A stretch of 64,000 nt of DNA from NCBI GenBank assembly GCA_943356435.1, contig CALREY010000003.1, positions 1 through 64,000 of the forward strand. The letters are read 5' to 3'. Source of the DNA: Candidatus Altimarinota bacterium. Lineage in GTDB: Bacteria; Patescibacteriota; Gracilibacteria; BD1-5; UBA6164. Position 1 is the first letter of the stretch. Each line of letters starts with the position of its first letter. Below the pieces are notes generated by a model, which saw nothing but the letters and a program-made list of their open reading frames with translations, searched no databases and was not told the origin of the DNA. A program made the translations under genes and the position numbers. Shown piece by piece: positions 52,531 to 60,472 of this stretch.

Positions 52531-53403
52531 ATGAAACTATTTAAAGCATGTTTAACTATTCTATATATTTTATTTGTTGTAAATAATTACTTTGCTAATT
52601 TTTCTAGCACTAATGTTTCAAACAAATTGAATGTAGAATTGCCGGTTTCAAGTCAGATAAATATTGATTTGAATAACACTAACACTAATGTATTAATAGC
52701 AGATTTGTATAAAACATTGGATAATTTGAATAAACCTGCAAAAAATCTGAATGACAAACATATTTCAGTCAGTCAAAACGATGTGTATGAAAAGGTATGT
52801 GATTTTGTATTTATTACGATTAAAGGTTTTTTAGTTTTAGTCGTTGTATTGTTTATTTTATCAACGATTAGTAATCAAATAAAATATTTCAAAACAAAAT
52901 CAAAAGCAAAAAAAGCAAAAAAATATTGTTTGTATATGATTAACAGTTTCAATACTATTCATGATTTGTTATACAAAGACTTAAGTGTATTATCTGAGTC
53001 TTTCAAAAAAGAAAGATTGTTAAACGAATTATCAGGTGTGAAATGTGATTTCGATAAATATTTATCATTATATGAAAATATTCTACGAATAGGCAGAGAT
53101 CCTGAATACTCTAAATTGCTTTCTGGCGAATATGAAATTGTTATAGAAGATTTTACAAACATTTCAGATAATATTAGTTTTTTGATCAGTGTAATGAATG
53201 AAATACTTCAAGATTCAAAAAATCCTGATACTCAAGATTTGCATTATACTGGTAGAATTGGAGAAGTTGATACTAGCAATGTTTATGGATTAAATCATCT
53301 ACAAGTTAAATCAGTTCCCTATTCAGAAAGAGTTATTGAGAATTTGGGCTTGGATTTTGACTTTAGTGCTGTTAATTCAGTGTCTGATGCTGATCATTTA
53401 TAG
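52531..53403 (+). CDS. Membrane protein paralogous to the C-terminal half of the TPM protein (standard-code gene)
   Basis: This is a 290-aa protein with an N-terminal hydrophobic signal (LFKACLTILYILFVVNNYFA), a membrane helix near residues 91-113 (ITIKGFLVLVVVLFILSTIS), and a helical cytoplasmic part. The last part aligns in pattern with the protein encoded at 53698 (KAKKAKKYCLYMINSFNTIH vs. AKKRKAQ...TTAINSF; LSGEYEIVIEDF vs. LSADEYEQMSVHF; both end in ISVMNEI / FDIMNDI). No TPM domain is present. Gly are GGN, no TGA, stop TAG. Probably a partner or decoy form of the TPM protein. Confidence 0.75.
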   Translation: MKLFKACLTILYILFVVNNYFANFSSTNVSNKLNVELPVSSQINIDLNNTNTNVLIADLYKTLDNLNKPAKNLNDKHISVSQNDVYEKVCDFVFITIKGFLVLVVVLFILSTISNQIKYFKTKSKAKKAKKYCLYMINSFNTIHDLLYKDLSVLSESFKKERLLNELSGVKCDFDKYLSLYENILRIGRDPEYSKLLSGEYEIVIEDFTNISDNISFLISVMNEILQDSKNPDTQDLHYTGRIGEVDTSNVYGLNHLQVKSVPYSERVIENLGLDFDFSAVNSVSDADHL

Positions 53404-53492
53404 TATTTGTATGTCTTACCTAATTCGAGAAATTAATAAAAACAAATATAAAATGATGATTTTGAATCAAGTTTGTAGTATTACAAAATATT

Positions 53493-53588
53493 CAAATCCC
53501 CCTGTCCTACGGACATCCCCCTTAATAAGGGGGACTCAAAAAAAAAGGAGAAAATAAAGACACTGTAACTAGCTTACAGTGTCTTTTT
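53493..53588 (+). repeat. GC-rich repeat plus terminator cassette, copy 1
   Basis: CCCCCTGTCCTACGGACATC and CCCCCTTAATAAGGGGGACT are followed by AAAGGAGAAAATAAA and the terminator AAGACACTGTAA / TTACAGTGTCTTTTT. Copy 2 is at 57575-57669. Both copies lie at the ends of standard-code transcripts. Confidence 0.85.
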
Positions 53589-53605
53589 AATTGATAAAAA
53601 ATATA

Positions 53606-53633
53606 TTGACAAATATAATATTTTATGTATCAT
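53606..53633 (+). promoter_or_regulatory. Promoter of the TPM protein operon
   Basis: TTGACA and TATCAT are separated by 16 bp, with TATG just before the -10 box. The leader motif TTCATTAAAATTTTTTGAAA (53663-53682) lies 35 nt before the ATG. Confidence 0.75.
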
Positions 53634-53697
53634 CTCGCCAATCTGGTATTTTGCTGGAGAAGTTCATTAAAATTTTTTGAAATAGTGAGGAAAAACA

Positions 53698-55338
53698 ATG
53701 AGTAAAATCAAATATAGTTTTGCTTTACTGCTTTTTTTGTTTTTTAGTAATTCATTTGCTGCAAATTATTGCAGTGACTTGATTTATGACGAAACTGGAA
53801 GCATAGAATCAGCGAAATCTGCCCAGTTAGAAACTGCTGCAAATAAGCTGGTTCAGCAAGGTGTTGATGTAAAAGTCAGAATATTAAAAGACCTAAAAGG
53901 TTTTCAAAGTCTGGCTGCTCTAAAAAACAGTGCTCTGGAAAAATGCGGAAGCTGGAAAGGTGGTTCTTCAGGAATGAAAAACAACCTGATGGTTTTCTAT
54001 TATGTTCCAAGCGCTGGTAAAATGGCCTGGTTTTATGGTGATAGCTTAATAAGTAAGTTTGATCCGCTTGAAAAACAAGTTCAAAACGTAATGGCAGGAA
54101 TGTTTCGTGATAAATTGGTTGCTGATGGTTTTATTGCTGGTTTGAATTCTGCAGCAGATGTGAACTCTATTCCATTGGCTCAGCAGAATGCTAAACAATT
54201 AGTAATTAATCAAGCGGCTGATAATTCTCAAGCATGGAGTTTGTTGGGATGGATAGTTTCAATATTTGTTGCATTCATCCTATTTTGGGTTTTAACTATA
54301 GTTTTGTCTAATCGTGCTAAAAAACGTAAGGCACAAGTATCTGCTAAGACTCAAAGAGCTCGTTGCACAACGGCTATTAATTCTTTCGATGAAAAATATG
54401 CCATTTTGAAGGCCAAGTTGAATAAACTTGAGTCTGAGAAAAGAAAGGGTGATTTATTAGCTAGAATGCTAAAAGTAAGATCGAACTTCGATTTATACTC
54501 TGCAAATCTCGATTCGTTGATTCGTGGTGGAAATGATACTGATAATCCGAAACTTTCTGCTGATGAATATGAGCAGATGTCAGTTCATTTTTACGAACTT
54601 GCTCGGAAATTTGAAGCATTGTTCGATATTATGAATGACATCGAGCGTGATTCATTGAGAAATGAAGAAACTGAAGTAAAAATCGATACAGATTACACTG
54701 CTGGAAAATCTGGCTTTGCTGAACAAGTAAGTAAAGTAGAACCAGAAAAGCCAGTAGAAAATCGTCAAGGTCAACATGGCGGAACTTCTACGACTCAAAA
54801 TTATAGTAGTGGTCGAAATGATCCACCAGTTGTTCATCATACCACAGTAATTCATGAACGTGATAGTGGTAGTGATTTCACTACTGGTCTAGTTTTGGGT
54901 AGTATTTTGGCTGATGATGACCGTGAGGTACACCATCACCATCATTATGATGATAATGGTGATGCTAATCGTCAACCTGACTATGGACATCACTCAAACA
55001 ACGATGAGCAACAAAACACTAGTGGTGGAGGTGAAGAGATAGATCTCGGTGAATCTACTAAAGGTGGTGGTTCTGAAATTGATTTGGGTGTAAGTAGTAA
55101 TGGTGGCGGTTCTGAACGAAGTATTTTCGATGAACCAGAAGAAGATGATTCTAAAGGTGGTTCTGAATCGAGCATATTTAGTCGTGATCCAGAACCAGAA
55201 CCTGAACCAGAGCCTGAAGAAGCTCCTGATTTTGGTAGCTCATCTTCGAATGACGATGATGATGATTCGAAACCAGCTGATTCAAATTGTGATTGTGACT
55301 GTGATTGCGATTGTAATTGTGATTCCAGTAACGATTAA
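53698..55338 (+). CDS. TPM-domain membrane protein with Gly/Ser repeats and Cys-Asp tail (standard-code gene)
   Basis: This is a 546-aa protein. A signal peptide (SFALLLFLFFSNSFAANYC) precedes an extracytoplasmic TPM-type domain of about residues 25-165 (SIESAKSAQLETAANKLVQQ, KNNLMVFYYVPSAGKMAWFY). A membrane helix at about 183-205 (LLGWIVSIFVAFILFWVLTI) and a helical cytoplasmic domain shared with the 290-aa paralogue follow. The tail is long and disordered, with His/Asp runs, three GGGSE-type repeats (EEIDLGESTKGGGSEIDLG), EPEPEPEPE, and a final NCDCDCDCDCNCDSS run. TPM domains occur in envelope-stress proteins. The gene directly downstream encodes a radical SAM/SPASM enzyme, so the Cys-Asp tail is a candidate modification site. 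No TGA; stop TAA. Confidence 0.82.
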   Translation: MSKIKYSFALLLFLFFSNSFAANYCSDLIYDETGSIESAKSAQLETAANKLVQQGVDVKVRILKDLKGFQSLAALKNSALEKCGSWKGGSSGMKNNLMVFYYVPSAGKMAWFYGDSLISKFDPLEKQVQNVMAGMFRDKLVADGFIAGLNSAADVNSIPLAQQNAKQLVINQAADNSQAWSLLGWIVSIFVAFILFWVLTIVLSNRAKKRKAQVSAKTQRARCTTAINSFDEKYAILKAKLNKLESEKRKGDLLARMLKVRSNFDLYSANLDSLIRGGNDTDNPKLSADEYEQMSVHFYELARKFEALFDIMNDIERDSLRNEETEVKIDTDYTAGKSGFAEQVSKVEPEKPVENRQGQHGGTSTTQNYSSGRNDPPVVHHTTVIHERDSGSDFTTGLVLGSILADDDREVHHHHHYDDNGDANRQPDYGHHSNNDEQQNTSGGGEEIDLGESTKGGGSEIDLGVSSNGGGSERSIFDEPEEDDSKGGSESSIFSRDPEPEPEPEPEEAPDFGSSSSNDDDDDSKPADSNCDCDCDCDCNCDSSND

Positions 55339-55365
55339 TTGAAACAATAGTAGGGACGGACCTGT

Positions 55366-55470
55366 GTGTCCGTCCTGATACGAAACTGTGTCCGTCCTGA
55401 TACGAAACTGTGTCCGTCCTGATACAAAAAAAGTGTCCGTCCTGATACAAAAAAAGTGTCCGTCCTGATA
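55366..55470. repeat. Five tandem copies of a 22-23 bp unit
   Basis: GTGTCCGTCCTGATAC plus CGAAACT or AAAAAAA starts at 55366, 55388, 55410, 55433 and 55456. Just before it, GGACGGACC...GTCCGTCC (55354-55374) can form a hairpin. The array fills the gap between the TPM gene and the radical SAM gene. Confidence 0.85.
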
Positions 55471-55495
55471 ACTAGATAAATATTTTGGAGTAAAT

Positions 55496-56815
55496 GTGAA
55501 AGAGCGAATTGTAACAGAATTAGGAAATGGGTTTTATGTTGTAGTTAATCCGCATGCATCTAATCCAAGAGATTCATTGCAAGTTCTTAACCAATTACAA
55601 CTAAATGTTTTATCTAAACAATTAAATGGTGTTATAAATTTCGATACTCTGACAGAGAATGAAACTATAGCATTTTACAATCTAGAAAAACGAGGTGTAT
55701 TAAACGATAAAAATGTTGAAACAAACAAGTATCCAAAGACTCTTTCGATATGGCTTCATGTCACTGATCAATGCAATATGGCTTGTACTTACTGCCATGT
55801 AGTAAAAAAGGATCAGCACATGCATGATGCTATGTTGAATGATTTTGCTGATATGTTATTCAGGACAGCTCAAAATAAAGGACTTAGGGAAATAACTCTT
55901 CGTCTAGCAGGTGGAGAACCTGTTCTGAGATTTGCTTCTATTCATGATTGGATTGAAGAAACTAGGAATAGATTAGCGAGTCTGGATTGTAGCTTGAAAA
56001 TAGCTATGTTATCTGGATTAGCTAGCTTGCCAACTCAAGTAGTTGAGTTCGTAAAGAAGCCAAAAAATGGTATATCTGTTTCTATGGATGGGATCGGTGA
56101 AGTACAAGACAAATCTAGACCCTTAGTAAATGGTGAAGGTAGTTTCGAAAAAGTCAGAAAAAATATTGAGAAATTGAAAACAAATGGAGTAAATCCATAT
56201 ATTCTCACTGTTATATCTGATGAAAATATTGAAGGTCTGGTTGATTTCACTAAATGGTTGATTGACGAAAATCTAGGTTTTCGTTATTCTTTCCAAAAAG
56301 GTGGTGAGCTCAACAGATTGAGAGTTGCACAAGTGCTTATAGAGTGTTATGACTTGATTGAGTCTGCTGTTTTGTCTGGTGAATACACAGAGTTTCACAG
56401 ACATAGATTGGCTGATTTATCGACTTTTAATGCTCAAAAAACAGCTTGTGGTGCTGGTAGAAATACTTGTTCAGTTTATCTGGATGGAAATATTTACATG
56501 TGCCAAATGCAACATGGGAATACAAAACCACTCGGAAATGTAACTGATTCAAATGATTTATGTGAAATATTGGTAGATAGGTCAGAGCAGAATGATTTTC
56601 ATGATTTGGATGATACTTGTAAAAAGTGTCACTTGCGTGCTAATTGTTCTGGTGGATGTCCTATTGATAGACAAGGAGGACATAATCCAAATTGTAGTTT
56701 ATTTAAAGAGTTTTTACCAAGAATCCACAAGATTCATGGTTTAAAAAAATTGAAGAAAATTATTGGTGAAGATAAATTCTATCAAAAGTTTTATTCAAAC
56801 AACGCAGTAAATTGA
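55496..56815 (+). CDS. Radical SAM/SPASM peptide-modifying enzyme (standard-code gene, TGA stop)
   Basis: This is a 439-aa protein. The radical SAM cluster motif CNMACTYC lies at about residues 93-100, followed by LAGGEPVLRF (GGEP). The SPASM/twitch auxiliary cluster cysteines are in CGAGRNTCSVYLDGNIYMCQ and CKKCHLRANCSGGCP. This layout fits maturases that cross-link or otherwise modify ribosomal peptides or proteins. The start is GTG at 55496 with TTGGAG before it. The stop is TGA at 56813. Read as Gly, the frame continues for 11 codons without a stop straight into the ATG of the next gene, which would make a 687-aa fusion. Confidence 0.88.
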   Translation: MKERIVTELGNGFYVVVNPHASNPRDSLQVLNQLQLNVLSKQLNGVINFDTLTENETIAFYNLEKRGVLNDKNVETNKYPKTLSIWLHVTDQCNMACTYCHVVKKDQHMHDAMLNDFADMLFRTAQNKGLREITLRLAGGEPVLRFASIHDWIEETRNRLASLDCSLKIAMLSGLASLPTQVVEFVKKPKNGISVSMDGIGEVQDKSRPLVNGEGSFEKVRKNIEKLKTNGVNPYILTVISDENIEGLVDFTKWLIDENLGFRYSFQKGGELNRLRVAQVLIECYDLIESAVLSGEYTEFHRHRLADLSTFNAQKTACGAGRNTCSVYLDGNIYMCQMQHGNTKPLGNVTDSNDLCEILVDRSEQNDFHDLDDTCKKCHLRANCSGGCPIDRQGGHNPNCSLFKEFLPRIHKIHGLKKLKKIIGEDKFYQKFYSNNAVN

Positions 56816-56845
56816 AATTTCAACAACCTATATAGGAAAAACAAA

Positions 56846-57559
56846 ATGTCACAATCTATTTTAGATAAATTGCGCGTTATCTCTCTATCCAACTTGCATT
56901 CATTTTTGGATGCAGTAAAGGCAATGAACTCAATCGGTGAGCTCGAGCAATATATTCGAGATATTACTACCGTACGTAATAATCTAGATGATCAATCGGC
57001 ATCACTACGTGGTCGCAAGTCGTATCTGGAAACTCAAATCTCATCGGCTGAAGCAAACATCGCCGTTGCAAATGAAAACATCGATCTGGTACTCGGTGAC
57101 GATGATCCTGAAAACGATCACATCGCTGTTGGACTGCAGGTTGAGATGGATGCAGCCGAGAAAAAGATTGCTAGTGCTCAAGCTGAGCTCGATACAATCC
57201 TACCACAGGTTGCACAGTTCGACGAAGCAGTCATAAAACTGAACACCAAACTGCAAGAATCCAACATTAAGTTGGAAACTCTCAAATCACTTGAAGACAC
57301 AACCAATGCAAAAGAAAAGGCTGCAAAAGCTCTTTCTAGCATTGATTTCGGCGATGAGCCTGATACCAGCGGTGTTGAGTCAAGACTGCATCAAAAAGCA
57401 GCGGTTGCCGATAATGCTTTGCAACGTTCTCTTGGTGAAGTAACTGCAAGTATTGGTATTTCTTCGAGTCTAGATATGGCCAAGGTCAAAATCGAGCAAC
57501 GCAAAAAGCTCTTGCAACAGAAAAAACAAGGTGATGCCACAATTAATATAATCACCTAA
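56846..57559 (+). CDS. PspA/IM30-like coiled-coil protein (standard-code gene)
   Basis: This is a 237-aa protein, almost all helix, with the PspA/Vipp1 style: a short amphipathic start (ILDKLRVISLSNLHSFLDAV), then ELEQYIRDITTVRNNLDDQS and a long coiled coil (AEKKIASAQAELDTILPQVA). A more variable end contains ASIGISSSLDMAKVKIEQRK. PspA-type proteins polymerise on the inner membrane to repair it (family knowledge). It follows the radical SAM gene by 30 nt. CGN codons and GGN glycines only; stop TAA. The PspA assignment comes from pattern and context, so a different coiled-coil family is possible. Confidence 0.65.
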   Translation: MSQSILDKLRVISLSNLHSFLDAVKAMNSIGELEQYIRDITTVRNNLDDQSASLRGRKSYLETQISSAEANIAVANENIDLVLGDDDPENDHIAVGLQVEMDAAEKKIASAQAELDTILPQVAQFDEAVIKLNTKLQESNIKLETLKSLEDTTNAKEKAAKALSSIDFGDEPDTSGVESRLHQKAAVADNALQRSLGEVTASIGISSSLDMAKVKIEQRKKLLQQKKQGDATINIIT

Positions 57560-57574
57560 AAATCAAAACAAAAA

Positions 57575-57669
57575 CAAATCCCCCTGTCCTTCGGACATCC
57601 CCCTTATTAAGGGGGACTTAAAAAAAAAGGAGAAAATAAAGACACTGTAAGAAATTACAGTGTCTTTTT
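57575..57669 (+). repeat. GC-rich repeat plus terminator cassette, copy 2
   Basis: CCCCCTGTCCTTCGGACATC and CCCCCTTATTAAGGGGGACT, then AAAGGAGAAAATAAA and the terminator AAGACACTGTAA / TTACAGTGTCTTTTT. Nearly identical to 53493-53588. Confidence 0.85.
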
Positions 57670-57692
57670 ATGTGAAAAAATTATTAATATAA

Positions 57693-57720
57693 TTGACAAA
57701 ATAGATAAATATTTTATTAT
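57693..57720 (+). promoter_or_regulatory. Promoter of the 550-aa UGA-Gly gene
   Basis: TTGACA and TATTAT are separated by 16 bp, 30 nt before the GTG at 57751. Confidence 0.75.
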
Positions 57721-57750
57721 ATCTTTAATTTAATTTTAATATACTTTTTT

Positions 57751-59403
57751 GTGGATAAAATAGAGATAATTGAGGGTTTACAAGTTTTGAGTACTTATGA
57801 TAGAATGAGTATAGATGAAAAAGTTGTAGATGCAATGGAAGAAACTATTGATGATTATTATGATTTGATGAAAAATCCACAGGAAAATCAATTAGATATT
57901 TCACCTATAGATTATTATCAATGAGTAAATTGAGTATTGGTAAAAAAAGAATCAGAAAATCAATTCGTAAATCAATATAGATTTGAAACATATGACTATT
58001 TATGTAAAAAATATTCTAAAAAATGGATGGATAATTTATTTATGGTATTAAATACCTCAAATTCTGGTACTTATATAGATAAAATGTTAGAAATTATCTA
58101 TGATATATGAGACTTAGAAATGATCCATACATTAGTTTATATAGACTCTGAGCTTATCTGAAAATCACTTTTATACAAACATTATTTATCTAAAATACAA
58201 AATGATTTGGTATATAGTGAGTCAGCTAAAATATTATGATTATTTTTGTATGAAAAAGTAGAATATAGAAAATCATATGAGTTTATAAGTAAAATAAAAG
58301 AAACTAATTTAGTTATTTTAGATAAAGATTTATTATGTATTTATATCATATTAAATAAAGTAGTAAATAATGATGTATGATCTGATGAATTATTGGAACA
58401 TTTATCTAATATTATCAGTAAAGAATATGACAAATGAACAATTGATGATGAAAAATTCAAGGACGATCTATCTTTTATATTTTCTAATTATATAGATTTT
58501 TATCTGAAATTTGACAAAAAATATGATAATTTGATTCAATCTGCTGAACAATCTGTTATATTATGAGATGAAAATGCAAACTATCATTTGGTTTATTGAT
58601 ACATTCAAAAATGAGATTTATTAAATGCTACCCATGCATATAATAAATGGAGATGATACAGAAAGAATAAAAAATCATTTTTATGAAAGAATCCTATCAA
58701 TTCACTTGAAGAATTTTATTTGTATTGATGTGAAATCTGAATAATTTGAGCAAATGAATTATTAATCAATTTTTATAGAGAAGAATTTGAAAATAATTGA
58801 TATAATGATGACTATTTCGAGAAAATATTATTTTATACTATAGATTGAGAATATGAATTTTCTGAAAAAGATAATATATTTTTTGAATGTTTCAATAAAT
58901 ATGTAGATAGTTTGGATAATGACAAGAAACAATTTTGAATGATTGATATGTTGTTTACTAAATATATAGATACATGATTTGCTCTATATCTAGATAAAAT
59001 TTTATCTATATGTTCTAAAATACTTAGAGGATGATATGCTTGAAATCCAGAATTGAAGAAAAAAGTATCTGCATGGATAGAAAAAATGGCAGTTATAGAC
59101 GCAAGTCGTGATAATCAAGAATTATCAGAAACATTAAATGAAGAATATTTGAAGAATAAAATATCATTATTAAACGATGTAGATTATTTGGATGCTAGGT
59201 TTGATGAATTGTTATTAATTATGTGTGTACATAATCTACAATATGTAAATACATTTAGTAAAATACTAGATATACCTACTACACTGGCTTCAATTTTTGA
59301 TTATTTTGGAATGTACAATGAAACTAATCTTGCTCTTCAATTCGACGATTTTTTTCAAAAAAATAATACACCAATTACTAACGTAAAAAAAGCTCAAAAC
59401 TAA
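57751..59403 (+). CDS. Hypothetical helical protein (UGA-Gly gene embedded in the standard-code block)
   Basis: This is a 550-aa protein with TGA read as Gly (for example GGYAGNPELKKK and YQGVNGVLVKK, where several Gly are TGA). It looks all-helical and acidic (LEMIHTLVYIDSELIGKSLL, NYHLVYGYIQKGDLLNATHA), with possible TPR-like or Sel1-like helix pairs. No family recognised. The start is GTG at 57751 after its own promoter. It is the only UGA-Gly gene between the standard-code genes ending at 57559 and those ending at 59532, which proves the block is not a single contiguous foreign insert. Its function may be tied to the module. Confidence 0.75.
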
Positions 59404-59424
59404 TTTTAGTTTTGAGCTTTTTGA
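59390..59424 (+). terminator. Terminator of the 550-aa gene
   Basis: The hairpin AAAGCTCAAAACTAA / TTAGTTTTGAGCTTTTT overlaps the stop codon. Confidence 0.8.
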
Positions 59425-59432
59425 AAATAAAA

Positions 59433-59458
59433 AAACTTCTAGGTTTAACCTAGAAGTC
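59433..59458 (-). terminator. Terminator of the TelA-ABC operon
   Basis: The palindrome AACTTCTAGGTT / AACCTAGAAGT is followed on the minus strand by TTTTTTATTTT, downstream of the ATPase gene ending at 59532. Confidence 0.75.
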
Positions 59459-59531
59459 TTAACCTCCTTTTGATTGTATTAATTTGTTTTGGTTTTTCAA
59501 TACTATTTTGTATTTGTTTTTCATTTTGTTT

Positions 59532-60467
59532 TTACATTTTGTTTTTGTTTTCCTCTTCTGTTAACGTTTGAAAGGCATTTTCGCTATTTAGCTTAAATGT
59601 CTTCACATGTTGTTTGTAATCAGGATCCAATCCAGCTTTGTCAGCTTCGCTTAAAAGTGGTTTTATGAGTGGAATATATCCATCATAGCCCAATGTGCGT
59701 CTTTGAGGTAAATATTGCTCAAATGACACATCATGTACTATTTTTGAACCTCTTTTAAAGTCATCACCACGATCATCGGTATAATATTGTGACAAGACCA
59801 CTAGACGCGACCCAAGAAATCCAGCTTCGTGAATATCATGAGTGACAAATAGTATAGTCATACCAAATTCTTCCCATAATTCTAGCAAATACAACTGTGT
59901 ATCTCTTCGAATGTTTTGGTCCAATGCACCGAATGGTTCATCCATGAGTAAAATATCATGTTTTGCCATAAGTGCTTGAACTATTGCTACTCTTTGTTGC
60001 ATACCACCTGATAATTCATGTGGTTTTTTATGTGCTGCTTCAATGAGTCTGACTCTTTCTAGCAACTCCATTGCTTCATCTATATATCTTCCCTTTTCTT
60101 GTTTCCACCAGTTTCTATGAAGTGCTATTTTCCAGAGCGGTGTTGACCAAACTTTGGATAAAATAACATTTTCTAAAACTGTTTTGTGCGGTAAAAGAGA
60201 GTATTTTTGATAAACTATTCCACGATGTTTGTTAGGAAAATCAGCATCTTTACTATCAATTAGTACTTCACCGGTTTTTGAAACGAATTCTTGACCGACA
60301 ATCAGACGAAATAGTGTACTTTTACCAGATCCAGATGGACCTAGTAGAGTCACGAGTTCACCTTTTTCAATTGATAGATCGAGATTATCCAATATGATTT
60401 GCTTATTGTAACCATGCATTACATCTTGAATATGTAGTTTGTTAGTTCGGAGTTCTTGTATATCCAT
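59532..60467 (-). CDS. ABC transporter ATP-binding protein, NitT/TauT type (standard-code gene)
   Basis: This is a 311-aa protein from the ATG at 60467, which sits 5 nt after the permease stop; an upstream in-frame ATG at 60548 would overlap the permease gene. Motifs are LVTLLGPSGSGKSTLFRLIV (Walker A), RGIVYQKYSLLPHKTVLENV (Q-loop), HELSGGMQQRVAIVQALM (signature), and ILLMDEPFGALDQNIRRDTQ (Walker B/D-loop). The codon for the conserved R in QNIRRD is CGA, so CGA is read as Arg here. It powers the permease encoded directly upstream. No TGA; stop TAA. Confidence 0.9.
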   Translation of the reverse strand: MDIQELRTNKLHIQDVMHGYNKQIILDNLDLSIEKGELVTLLGPSGSGKSTLFRLIVGQEFVSKTGEVLIDSKDADFPNKHRGIVYQKYSLLPHKTVLENVILSKVWSTPLWKIALHRNWWKQEKGRYIDEAMELLERVRLIEAAHKKPHELSGGMQQRVAIVQALMAKHDILLMDEPFGALDQNIRRDTQLYLLELWEEFGMTILFVTHDIHEAGFLGSRLVVLSQYYTDDRGDDFKRGSKIVHDVSFEQYLPQRRTLGYDGYIPLIKPLLSEADKAGLDPDYKQHVKTFKLNSENAFQTLTEEENKNKM

Positions 60468-60472
60468 TTGAT

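Noticed and set aside
55100-55450. Overlapping ORFs within and after the TPM gene tail
   Set aside because: Low-complexity shadow frames of the Asp/Glu/Cys-rich coding tail and of the tandem repeat.
55366-55470. Possible CRISPR array
   Set aside because: The units are 22-23 bp with almost no spacer, so it is a simple tandem repeat; no cas genes are present.
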